Of a stretch of DNA of 15,574 nucleotides, positions 7,613-13,778 are shown piece after piece. Made by a program: the position numbers and the translations under genes. Source of the DNA: Nodosilinea sp. BSH.14 (GTDB lineage Bacteria > Cyanobacteriota > Cyanobacteriia > Phormidesmidales > Phormidesmidaceae); assembly GCA_023264315.1 (NCBI GenBank), contig JALQST010000029.1, forward strand, positions 1 to 15,574, read 5' to 3'. The notes below the pieces were generated by a model that worked only from the letters and a program-made list of their open reading frames with translations, was not told where the DNA came from and did no database searches. Every line of letters begins with the position of its first letter. The stretch's first letter is position 1.

Positions 7613-8686
7613 TTACCAGCCTCCCAGCCACCCCGGTAGCCAGCCCAGCCCGAGGTAAATCCCCAAGGTCCAAACCGCCGTTGGGGTATCCAGTACCTCG
7701 TGGGTGCGTTGCCTCGGCGCGACCGCCGTTTCTGCCTGGGGCAGTGGGGCTAATGGCGGCAGGGGATCGAGGGTCGGTTGACCCAGGAAGGGCCAAGCCT
7801 TGACCCCCATCCAGCCCAGCAGGGCCGCCCACAGGGGCAGCCCCAGGCCCAGGGCGTTGATGGGCCAAGCCGCCCCCAGGGCAAAGGCCGCCGTCAGCAC
7901 CACGGCCCCCAGCCACAGCCGCACCGCCCCCGCCAACCCCCACAGGGCGCTGTAGGTTTCGACGCCCGGTTCTTCCCCCGCCGGTAGCCGAATTTTGCGG
8001 CCCAGTTCAATCACCAAGCCATTGCAAAAACAGGTCAGCAGAAAAGGGATCAGCCCCCCAGGCACCAGAAGCCCCGCCTGGGGAAAGGTTTGGGTGGCCA
8101 CCGCGTAACCGCCGATCAGCGGCACAATCCCCATGTGGCTCAGGACATAGGCCACGGGATGGGCTTTGAGCCATGGGCGCACGAAGAATTCCCGGCACAT
8201 CAGGCCAAAATAGGCCCAGATGATCGCGAGTAATCCGAATAATGGCGGTGCCAACCAGAGCGCTAGAAGCAGTTGCAGGACTGCACTGATGACGCCTAAA
8301 ATGGCCAGCTCGGATAAGCTCACCAGACCTCGGGGAACCGGGCGATAGGGGCGATATTGGACGTCATCCGCCAGGTCTTTAAATTCGTCGGCCACCCGCA
8401 TTTGCCAAAAGAAGCCGAAGGTACTGAAAAAGGCTACCAGGGCGGAAACTAAGGATGGGCGGGTATCCGTCAAACGGGCTCCATAGCCCACGGCGGCACC
8501 GCTAAAAATAGCGATCAGCAACCCATGTTTAGCCAGGGGAAATCGCTCGTTTTGATAGATCCACAGCCGTCTTAACCAGGGTTGATCCCCCGTTTTTTTG
8601 TCCTTTTTGTTAGGGGAGAGCGGCGCTCCATGGCCATGGTCTGTTTCTCCTGGGAAAGGTTGAGATGGCGGTGGATCGGAAGGCAT
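7613..8686 (-). CDS. UbiA-superfamily prenyltransferase, non-classical motif
   Basis: A 357-residue polytopic membrane protein with about eight or nine hydrophobic segments. UbiA enzymes attach prenyl chains to aromatic or other acceptors using two Asp-rich motifs. Here the first is MRVADEFKDLADD (96-108), followed by YRPYRPVPRG, the usual 'RP-x-x-RG' step of the superfamily. The second motif position reads ELGRKIRLPAGEEPGVETYS (227-246) rather than the classical D-x-x-x-D. This R-x-x-DE-x-x-D form occurs in a subgroup lacking a defined substrate, distinct from MenA, ChlG, UbiA and HPT. The first 35 residues are Pro/Lys-rich and may be overcalled; no good ribosome site precedes 8686. It is last in a minus-strand cluster with two other membrane proteins, 32 bp behind the small one, and converges on the TonB-like gene. 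Confidence 0.8.
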   Translation of the reverse strand: MPSDPPPSQPFPGETDHGHGAPLSPNKKDKKTGDQPWLRRLWIYQNERFPLAKHGLLIAIFSGAAVGYGARLTDTRPSLVSALVAFFSTFGFFWQMRVADEFKDLADDVQYRPYRPVPRGLVSLSELAILGVISAVLQLLLALWLAPPLFGLLAIIWAYFGLMCREFFVRPWLKAHPVAYVLSHMGIVPLIGGYAVATQTFPQAGLLVPGGLIPFLLTCFCNGLVIELGRKIRLPAGEEPGVETYSALWGLAGAVRLWLGAVVLTAAFALGAAWPINALGLGLPLWAALLGWMGVKAWPFLGQPTLDPLPPLAPLPQAETAVAPRQRTHEVLDTPTAVWTLGIYLGLGWLPGWLGGW

Positions 8687-8718
8687 AGCAAACTAGGAAT
8701 AACGGTGCACAGAAAGAC

Positions 8719-9129
8719 CTAGGCCGATCCAGACGCTGGGGGCGCGTCAGGATGTCCCTGCACCCGCTGGATGGCTTGGGTAATGTCGTCCTCCGTCCAG
8801 CCCTGGCGTTGCAGACGGCGCTGGAGTTGGTCATCGTTGGCCCCCGCTTGCAGGGCACGGCGGACATAGGTGGTGAGGGCATCGGCTTGGGGGCTAGATT
8901 CGGCCTGGGCCGATGCATGATCGCCCCGAATGGCGGCCCACAGGGTGAGGATCATCCAGCCGATGCCAAAGGCCAGGGCGACCCAAAACACCGCACCAAT
9001 GCCGAGGGTACACAGAATCGAAAAGAACAAAAGCGATCCGGCGGAACTGGGGCCTAGGGTGATGACTAATCCCCCCGCCACCACGAGGCCACCCAGCAAC
9101 GTACTCAGCACAATTTTGGAGAAGGTCAT
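8719..9129 (-). CDS. small two-TM membrane protein with C-terminal helical motif
   Basis: A 136-residue protein not assigned to a named family. Residues 5-25 and about 33-66 are strongly hydrophobic (two, possibly three, membrane helices). A charged linker follows, then a soluble C-terminal stretch at about 84-124. This stretch contains YVRRALQAGANDDQLQRRL and then GWTEDDITQAIQRV, a two-helix pattern like the SHOCT/UBA-like tails seen on small bacterial membrane proteins ('x-AL-x-x-G-x-x-x-x-x-I-x-x-x-L-x-x-x-GW'). The start at 9129 is chosen because GAGGA (9138-9134 on the minus strand) lies 4 nt upstream and overlaps the stop codon of the preceding gene, implying translational coupling. The function is unknown; the context suggests an accessory of the duplicated membrane protein or of the UbiA enzyme. 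Confidence 0.75.
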   Translation of the reverse strand: MTFSKIVLSTLLGGLVVAGGLVITLGPSSAGSLLFFSILCTLGIGAVFWVALAFGIGWMILTLWAAIRGDHASAQAESSPQADALTTYVRRALQAGANDDQLQRRLQRQGWTEDDITQAIQRVQGHPDAPPASGSA

Positions 9130-9133
9130 AGCG

Positions 9134-9138
9134 TCCTC
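9134..9138 (-). promoter_or_regulatory. Shine-Dalgarno overlapping the upstream stop codon
   Basis: On the minus strand, GAGGA (9138 to 9134) includes the last two bases of the TGA (9139-9137) ending the duplicated membrane-protein gene. It sits 4 nt before the ATG at 9129. Ribosomes finishing the first gene would be placed at the second start, which sets the start choice and suggests coupled synthesis. Confidence 0.6.
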
Positions 9139-10174
9139 ACAGGCGATTATCGAGGGCGATTTCCCAATAGCGCACCAGCCCAATCACCAAGGCCATATAG
9201 CAGGGAATAGCAAAGGCAATTTCTATGGGGGCATTGATAACCGGAATATTAAATCCAGAGAAATTGGCCATGGTACTGGGGCCGTAGACTCGGATACCGC
9301 TGACGAATAAAGCGTATTCAATGGGCAGAGCGATGGCCGTACAAATGGAGAGGGCGAGGATAAATCGGGTGGCGATAGGATAGTGGGGAAACAAGCGATA
9401 TACGAGTAATGCTGTAATCGCAATCACCCCGACCCAAATACCGGTCATGATCACACTAATGTCATGGAAGATAAATGACCAGCTTGGAAAACCGGCATTC
9501 ACCACCATCGGCTCGACCATCACTTCAAACATAAAAATGGCTAAGGCCGTCATGGCAATGCCCCTCGCCCAACGAATCTTTTTGAGAGGGATCAACAAGG
9601 TATCTTCTAGGACAAAACCCCAGTATTTATAGAAACCAATCACCAATCCAGCAAAGACGGGCACATAGTACACCAACTCAATGGGCACGTTGGCAATGGT
9701 CAGCCCACTGAGGGAATCCAGCACCTCCGGCGCATAGCTGCGGACATTGATATTCACCACCCACATTTCTAGGGGCAGGGTGAGAAGAATCAAAACCCCC
9801 AGGTACAGCAGAAACCGTTTCCATTCTCGCCAACGGGGTAGGAGCTTATCCACGATTTCAACCACGCCCAGAAACAAAATGCTCCAGCCGATGGTTAAAA
9901 TCCAGCTCACATCATGGTAGAGATAGGCCCATTCGCCGAGGTGAGCATTGCGCCACATGGGGGCTGTGAACAACTCAAAAATCAACACGCCCACGGCCAC
10001 AATGCCGAAGCGGGCTAAGATTTGGCTCTGAAGTTTACTCAGAAACCAAAGCCCTAGGCCCACCATGGCAAAGACAAATCCCTGAAAGAGTAAGGTGGCT
10101 GGGGTGGCCGTTTTTTCAAAGGCGCAATGCCCCAAGAACCAGAGAGCATGGATGAGCATGGGGATGACCCTCAT
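9137..10174 (-). CDS. polytopic membrane protein with internal duplication, function unknown
   Basis: A 345-residue very hydrophobic protein with roughly ten membrane helices and no soluble domain. After a leader of about 50 residues it consists of two homologous halves, about 53-191 and 202-342. Matching blocks sit 149-152 residues apart: LIFELFTAPM/FMFEVMVEPM, HDVSWILT/HDISVIMT, TLPLE/ALPIE, VRSYAP/IRVYGP, LSG/FSG, NVPIEL/NAPIEI, and GFYKYW/GLVRYW. Buried Glu residues and Trp/Tyr are conserved between halves. The 'x-Y-x-P...G...P-I-E' pattern loosely recalls lycopene-cyclase-domain (CrtYcd/CarR-type) membrane proteins, which also occur as duplications, but this is only a resemblance. It is first in a cluster with the small membrane protein (start 8 nt past its stop) and the UbiA enzyme. 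An ATG at 10159 preceded by GAGGG is a reasonable alternative start. Confidence 0.75.
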   Translation of the reverse strand: MRVIPMLIHALWFLGHCAFEKTATPATLLFQGFVFAMVGLGLWFLSKLQSQILARFGIVAVGVLIFELFTAPMWRNAHLGEWAYLYHDVSWILTIGWSILFLGVVEIVDKLLPRWREWKRFLLYLGVLILLTLPLEMWVVNINVRSYAPEVLDSLSGLTIANVPIELVYYVPVFAGLVIGFYKYWGFVLEDTLLIPLKKIRWARGIAMTALAIFMFEVMVEPMVVNAGFPSWSFIFHDISVIMTGIWVGVIAITALLVYRLFPHYPIATRFILALSICTAIALPIEYALFVSGIRVYGPSTMANFSGFNIPVINAPIEIAFAIPCYMALVIGLVRYWEIALDNRL

Positions 10175-10276
10175 TCTGGTTTATACGTGGCTAATCTAAC
10201 CATCGTTTGGATGGGTCTAGAACCCGCATTCTACCGTCGGTAACCCCCAATGGGCCGGAGTGTTGCTAAGGCTTTA

Positions 10277-10792
10277 CTATTCTTGCACCACCACTGGGGT
10301 GCCAATACTTGACCAGTGGAAAAACCACTCCGCATGATCCACGGCCACATTCACGCAGCCATGGCTGACGGGGGTGCCAAAATTGTGGTGCCAGTAGGCT
10401 CCATGGATGGCATAACCCCGGTGAAAGTACATCGTCCACGGTACATTGGGCACGTCATATCCCGGCCCCCGCATTCGCGCCGTGCGGTGCATCGACTGAA
10501 TGGCGAACACGCCCCGCACGGTGGGCGTTGAGGGTTTCCCGGTGGAAACAATGACGGCGTAGACGGGGGTGTTGCCTTCCCAGGCATAGAGGCGCTGGCT
10601 GGATAAATCCACCTGTAGCCAGCGTTGGTTAGACTGTTGCAAACGTTCGACCTGGGCGGCGATTTCCTCATTGGTGAGGGCTAGGGCTGGCGCAACGGCG
10701 GGGGCAACCATGAAGCCGACCCCGCTGATCAGAACACTTAGCACAAAACTCTGCCCCAGCCCAATCAGCCAGCGTTGCTGAGATCGAAGCAT
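10277..10792 (-). CDS. L,D-transpeptidase (YkuD domain), exported
   Basis: A 171-residue protein with an N-terminal hydrophobic signal (about residues 8-39, ending in an Ala-rich PALA-like cleavage region) and a single YkuD catalytic domain at about 58-170. YkuD enzymes use an active-site Cys to make 3-3 crosslinks in peptidoglycan or attach lipoproteins to it. The active-site motif is complete: IHGAYWHHNFGTPVSHGCVN (129-148), with H130, H144 and nucleophile C146. Residues 59-70 give LQVDLSSQRLYA, the usual first strands. There is no LysM or other wall-binding domain, so it is a minimal form. It is flanked by 102 bp before the next minus-strand cluster and 108 bp behind argD, and appears monocistronic. 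Confidence 0.92.
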   Translation of the reverse strand: MLRSQQRWLIGLGQSFVLSVLISGVGFMVAPAVAPALALTNEEIAAQVERLQQSNQRWLQVDLSSQRLYAWEGNTPVYAVIVSTGKPSTPTVRGVFAIQSMHRTARMRGPGYDVPNVPWTMYFHRGYAIHGAYWHHNFGTPVSHGCVNVAVDHAEWFFHWSSIGTPVVVQE

Positions 10793-10900
10793 GACATTAT
10801 CTCAACGATCTAGACCGTAAGAGCCTAGATACTCATAACTTCAGCACCTTGGGGCGATCATCATGCCGGTGGTAATGATTCTTTATGGCTGGGGCGGACG

Positions 10901-12196
10901 CTAGGCCCGCTGGCGTTTGATCAGCAGGGCGAGGGCTTTCTCAATGGCGAGAAGCGCCTGCTGAATCTCGTCGGCCCTCACGTTCAGCGGCGGCACAAAA
11001 CGCACCACCTGGGGGCCAGCGGGAACGAGCAGCAGCCCTTCATCCATGGCCGCTTTAACGATATCCACCGACTTAATCGGGCTTTCGGATTGCAGCACCA
11101 GGCCGTTAATTAAGCCCCAGCCGCGCACCTGTTCGAGTTGGGCGGGATATTGCTGCACCAGCGTTCGCAGCCCTAGGCGCAATTGGTCGCCGCGCTGTTG
11201 CACGTTCTCCAGTAGGTTTTCGGCCTCCAGGGTTTGGCACACCGTAAGACCCACTTTGCAGGCGAAGGGGTTGCCGCCAAAGGTGCTGGCGTGGTCGCCC
11301 GGTTCAAACACGTCGCAGGAGACTTTGCAGAGCATGGCCCCGATGGGGATGCCGCCACCCAAACCCTTGGCTGAGGTGAAAATATCCGGCTCGATGCCCA
11401 GATTTTCATAGCCCCAGAGGGTACCCGTGCGGCCCATGCCCACCTGCACCTCGTCCAGAATCAGCAGAATACCCTTTTCGTCGCAAAGTTGCCGAATTCG
11501 CTGGAAATAGGCCCGATCCCCAGGACAAACCCCCCCTTCCCCCTGGAGGGCTTCCAGCATGATGGCGGCGACCTGGGGCGTTTCGGCATCCAGTTCGGCA
11601 ACCAGGCTTTCTAGGGCGGCCATGTCGTTGTAGGGCACGTAGGCGAAACCGGGCATCAGCGGGTCAAAGTTTTTCTGATACTTGGGCTGGCCGGTGGCGG
11701 TGATGGTGGCCAGGGTGCGCCCGTGGAAGCTAGCCTTGGCGGTGATGATCAGCGGATTGGTGATGCCCCGCTGGGTGTGGGCATACTTGCGGGCCAGCTT
11801 AATCGCCCCTTCGTTGGCCTCGGCCCCAGAGTTACAGAAAAAGGCCCGGTCGGCGCAGGAATGTTCCACCAGCCAGTGGGCCAGGGCTCCCTGTTCGGGG
11901 ATGTAGTACAGGTTTGAGACATGGTGCAGGGTTTGAATCTGCTGGCTAACGGCCTCCACCATGGCCGGATGGGCATGGCCGAGGGTACAGGTGGCAATGC
12001 CCGCCACACAGTCTAAATAGCGGCGACCCTGGTCATCCCACACAAAGCTGCCCTTGCCCCGGGTGAGGGTGAGGGGAAAGCGCCCGTAGGTGGTCATCAC
12101 ATCGGCATCAAACTGGGCCGGGGAAAAGGGTTGACCGCCGTTGCTGGCAAAGGGCAAAGACTTGAGGGATTTTTGGACGAGGGTTTTTAGGCTCAC
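10901..12196 (-). CDS. argD: acetylornithine aminotransferase
   Basis: A 431-residue class III PLP aminotransferase that converts N-acetylglutamate-5-semialdehyde to N-acetylornithine in arginine synthesis. It closely follows the Synechocystis ArgD pattern: VMTTYGRFPLTL near the N-terminus, then DCVAGIATCTLGHAHPA, SGAEANEGAIKL (123-134), KASFHGRTLATITATGQPKY, and LLILDEVQVGMGRTG (244-258) with the cofactor-ring Asp. The Schiff-base Lys is K277 in FTSAKGLGGG, and ASTFGGNPFAC follows. The GTG at 12196 is chosen because homology begins soon after it and cyanobacterial ArgDs carry about 30 residues before MTTYGRFP; an ATG at 12097 would cut into conserved sequence. The frame stays open upstream to 12367 only because it runs into the 108-bp repeat at 12310-12417, so that longer start is judged spurious. 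Confidence 0.95.
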   Translation of the reverse strand: MSLKTLVQKSLKSLPFASNGGQPFSPAQFDADVMTTYGRFPLTLTRGKGSFVWDDQGRRYLDCVAGIATCTLGHAHPAMVEAVSQQIQTLHHVSNLYYIPEQGALAHWLVEHSCADRAFFCNSGAEANEGAIKLARKYAHTQRGITNPLIITAKASFHGRTLATITATGQPKYQKNFDPLMPGFAYVPYNDMAALESLVAELDAETPQVAAIMLEALQGEGGVCPGDRAYFQRIRQLCDEKGILLILDEVQVGMGRTGTLWGYENLGIEPDIFTSAKGLGGGIPIGAMLCKVSCDVFEPGDHASTFGGNPFACKVGLTVCQTLEAENLLENVQQRGDQLRLGLRTLVQQYPAQLEQVRGWGLINGLVLQSESPIKSVDIVKAAMDEGLLLVPAGPQVVRFVPPLNVRADEIQQALLAIEKALALLIKRQRA

Positions 12197-12309
12197 GGTG
12201 GGATGGGGGTGATGGGTGGATAGGGCAGGCCAAGGAATCAGCACTTTGGATCGAGCATAGCGGAAAGCTCTGGAAAATCCAGCCCGGAAATAGTGGGGTT
12301 TAATGACCT

Positions 12310-12417
12310 GACATCCTCTCTCAGTAATCCTATCGGGTATGCCAGGAGATTCCTTGGATCGCCCCAAAGATTTTCTGCTTCAACGCCTGCCCGCTAGACT
12401 GAGTGACCTCAGCCCCC
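12310..12417 (-). repeat. 108-bp dispersed repeat, copy 1 (inverted relative to copy 2)
   Basis: Read on the minus strand, this segment begins GGGGGCTGAGGTCACTCAGT and ends AGAGAGGATGTC. It aligns over its whole length with the plus-strand segment 14764-14870, with about a dozen to fifteen substitutions and one single-base length difference. Long identical cores include ATCTTTGGGGCGA and GGCATACCCGATAGGAT. It carries a small hairpin, CTGAG-GTCA-CTCAG, at its outer end. Its inner end lies 113 bp before the argD start, in the orientation of argD transcription. It codes for nothing recognisable; it could be a mobile-element end, a MITE-like unit or a shared promoter/leader. Confidence 0.85.
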
Positions 12418-12604
12418 GCCGCATCGGCTCCACAGGCCATTTCAACCACCCGTTGCCCACGGGCAGCAATGACTTGCCCCGCGGCCACATCACGGGGCTT
12501 GATGTGGCCGACCACAACGACCTCATTGCCCAATCCGGGGACGACTTTGACCACTACCTAGGCCAGTTCATCCATCGCCACATCCTCGCCACTCGATCTT
12601 CTCC
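12418..12604. other. short stretch between repeat and IS remnant; possible coding remnant
   Basis: These 187 bp lie between repeat copy 1 and the transposase remnant. On the plus strand one frame stays open through the repeat and this segment to 12608, giving HITGLDVADHNDLIAQSGD and DFDHYLGQFIHRHILATRS. It has coding-like composition but no family I recognise. It could be the 5' side of a gene cut by the IS, with 13433-13616 the 3' side. Only the openness of the frame is seen; the rest is inference. Confidence 0.3.
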
Positions 12605-13397
12605 CTAGTGGTTCCCCGATACCTCAGATCGCAGATCCCCCTTGTTACCTTGAAGAAAGTCACAACCGTAGCGGAACAGACTCTTGGCTCTGCGGCCATG
12701 GGCTTGGATGGCAATCGGATGCTGCTGATGGTGCCAGAGTCCGGTGAGCATGGCCCAACAGAAGCCCAAGGCGAGGAGAGCGACGAGTTTACTGAGGCGT
12801 TCAGCATGGCGAAAGTGGGTGGATTCAAGGTTGAAGCCTTGGGTTTTGAGGGCGGAAAACAAGGTCTCGATGCCCCAGCGTAGGCGGTAGTCGGCGAGGG
12901 CCGTCTGAGGGGCGTGGTTCGTGGCAAGAATCAGGAGTTCACCATCGCCCAGGCGAGTGGCGACGACGTAGACCCATCGGCCCCAGACCCATCGTTGGCC
13001 GGACAGGATCCGGGTTTCCCCGGCCCTAAGACTGGCAAAGACCCGATCTCCCGATTGCCGAGACTTGCCAGAGCGGGAACGGATGTGGTCACTGTGCCGC
13101 AACCGGAGACGGAAGGGTGTCGAGGCTCAACGTCCAGGGTTGAGGAATCTGACTCCAACTCGCCATCGCCCGCGCAATCTCGTCGAAGTCCACCGGAAAC
13201 GCCCGCAGAAACCGCGTCAGACGCTTGTCGTTCGACTCCGGTTTCGCCCGGTTGGCAAACACCGACGACAACTTATCCAGGTTCACCGTCTCCACCCGGA
13301 ACAGGGCTACCAGAAACAGCGCCACAAACGTCAGTCGAGCACCATGCCACGGCAGATGAGCACGGAGGGCCGCTTGAAGTCGGTTAATCTGAGTCAT
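12605..13397 (-). pseudogene. IS4-family transposase with internal deletion and frame change
   Basis: The N-terminal part (13397 to about 13120) reads MTQINRLQAALRAHLPWHGA and continues to WTLSLDT, holding the first catalytic Asp of the DDE triad. From about 13114 a different frame carries the C-terminal part: FRLRLRHSD, SGDRVFASLRAGETRI, VWGRWVYVVATRL, and YRLRWGIETLFSALKTQGF with the catalytic Glu. The middle of the transposase, about 90-100 residues including the second catalytic Asp, is missing, and the two ends are joined out of frame at about 13114-13121. The product cannot be active. The stop codon TAG (12607-12605) falls at the putative IS end. The YRLRWGIETLF block places it in the IS4 family; a subgroup name would need a database search. 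Confidence 0.85.
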
Positions 13398-13432
13398 GGG
13401 GAGGTTCTAGCTAAGGTTGTGCTAATCTCTAG
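12605..13432 (-). mobile_element. IS4-type insertion sequence remnant
   Basis: Extent suggested from short imperfect terminal repeats. The left end reads inward CTAGTGGTTCCC from 12605; the right end, read inward on the minus strand from 13432, is CTAGAGATTAGC. They share CTAG, a G, TT and a C at matching places. No clear target-site duplication is seen beyond pyrimidine-rich flanks on both sides. The body carries only the deleted transposase. The ends are tentative; the presence of an IS4-type remnant is not. Confidence 0.45.
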
Positions 13433-13616
13433 CTCACCTCCCTCTTCCTCAGTCGGTCAACCCCTCCACACCGAAGGCTTGCAGCCCCTCACCCCAAGTT
13501 TTGTCCCTGTACCGTGGAATACATCTCCCTATGCCGATCTAGCCCAGGAGTTGGGGAATCAGCCCGCCCCCTCTTCCCAGCCAACCGAGGAGCCCCAGGA
13601 AACCCTAGGGTGTTAG
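13433..13616 (+). pseudogene. possible 3' coding remnant behind the IS
   Basis: Immediately right of the IS remnant one plus-strand frame runs to a TAG at 13614-13616, giving about 60 residues such as VGQPLHTEGLQPLTPSFVPV and SPYADLAQELGNQPAPSSQP. The Pro/Ser/Gln-rich low-complexity composition resembles linker or tail regions of cyanobacterial regulatory proteins. There is no start codon of its own; the frame is open leftward only through the IS. It may be the tail of a gene the IS interrupted. Not recognised as any family. Confidence 0.3.
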
Positions 13617-13704
13617 CACCGTGGTGGGTATTTCCGGTTCCCGTCGGTCATGATGCCCGTCAAATAGCTCTCACCCAATGGCCCAATATCCCTCTTTAGT
13701 ATCA

Positions 13705-13743
13705 AAATCCAACCTCGAAATCCAACGTCGAAATCTAACCCAT
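13705..13743. repeat. 13-nt tandem repeat, three units
   Basis: AAATCCAACCTCG (13705-13717) and AAATCCAACGTCG (13718-13730) differ at one base; a third, weaker unit, AAATCTAACCCAT (13731-13743), follows. The array sits 36 bp before the start codon of the pseudokinase gene. It could be a simple slippage array or tandem binding sites; the sequence alone does not decide. Confidence 0.7.
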
Positions 13744-13766
13744 GTTCCCAATCGCTATCCTGCTTT

Positions 13767-13771
13767 AGGAG
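13767..13771 (+). promoter_or_regulatory. Shine-Dalgarno of the pseudokinase-PQQ gene
   Basis: AGGAG at 13767-13771, seven nucleotides before the ATG at 13779, is among the best ribosome sites in the window. It fixes the start upstream of the frameshift and argues that 13779, not the internal ATG at 14021, is the real start. Confidence 0.75.
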
Positions 13772-13778
13772 TTGACCG

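Larger units (their letters stand above)
13617..13778. other. non-coding leader ahead of the pseudokinase gene
   Basis: A 162-bp AT-richer stretch without a plausible gene. It carries the 13-nt tandem repeat at 13705-13743 and ends with the ribosome site at 13767. It is the likely promoter/5'UTR of the pseudokinase-PQQ gene, but no consensus -35/-10 pair stands out. Confidence 0.4.

Noticed and set aside
12197..12367. Longer argD start at ATG 12367, adding 57 residues
   Set aside because: The extra part runs through the 108-bp repeat and has no match to ArgD N-termini. The GTG at 12196 gives the expected length.
12330..12554. Minus-strand open frame over repeat copy 1 (peptide containing VVVVGHIKPRDVAAGQVI)
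   Set aside because: It briefly recalls a peptidase M23 or biotin-type 'GQVI' loop, but it includes the repeat, has no catalytic residues and no ribosome site.
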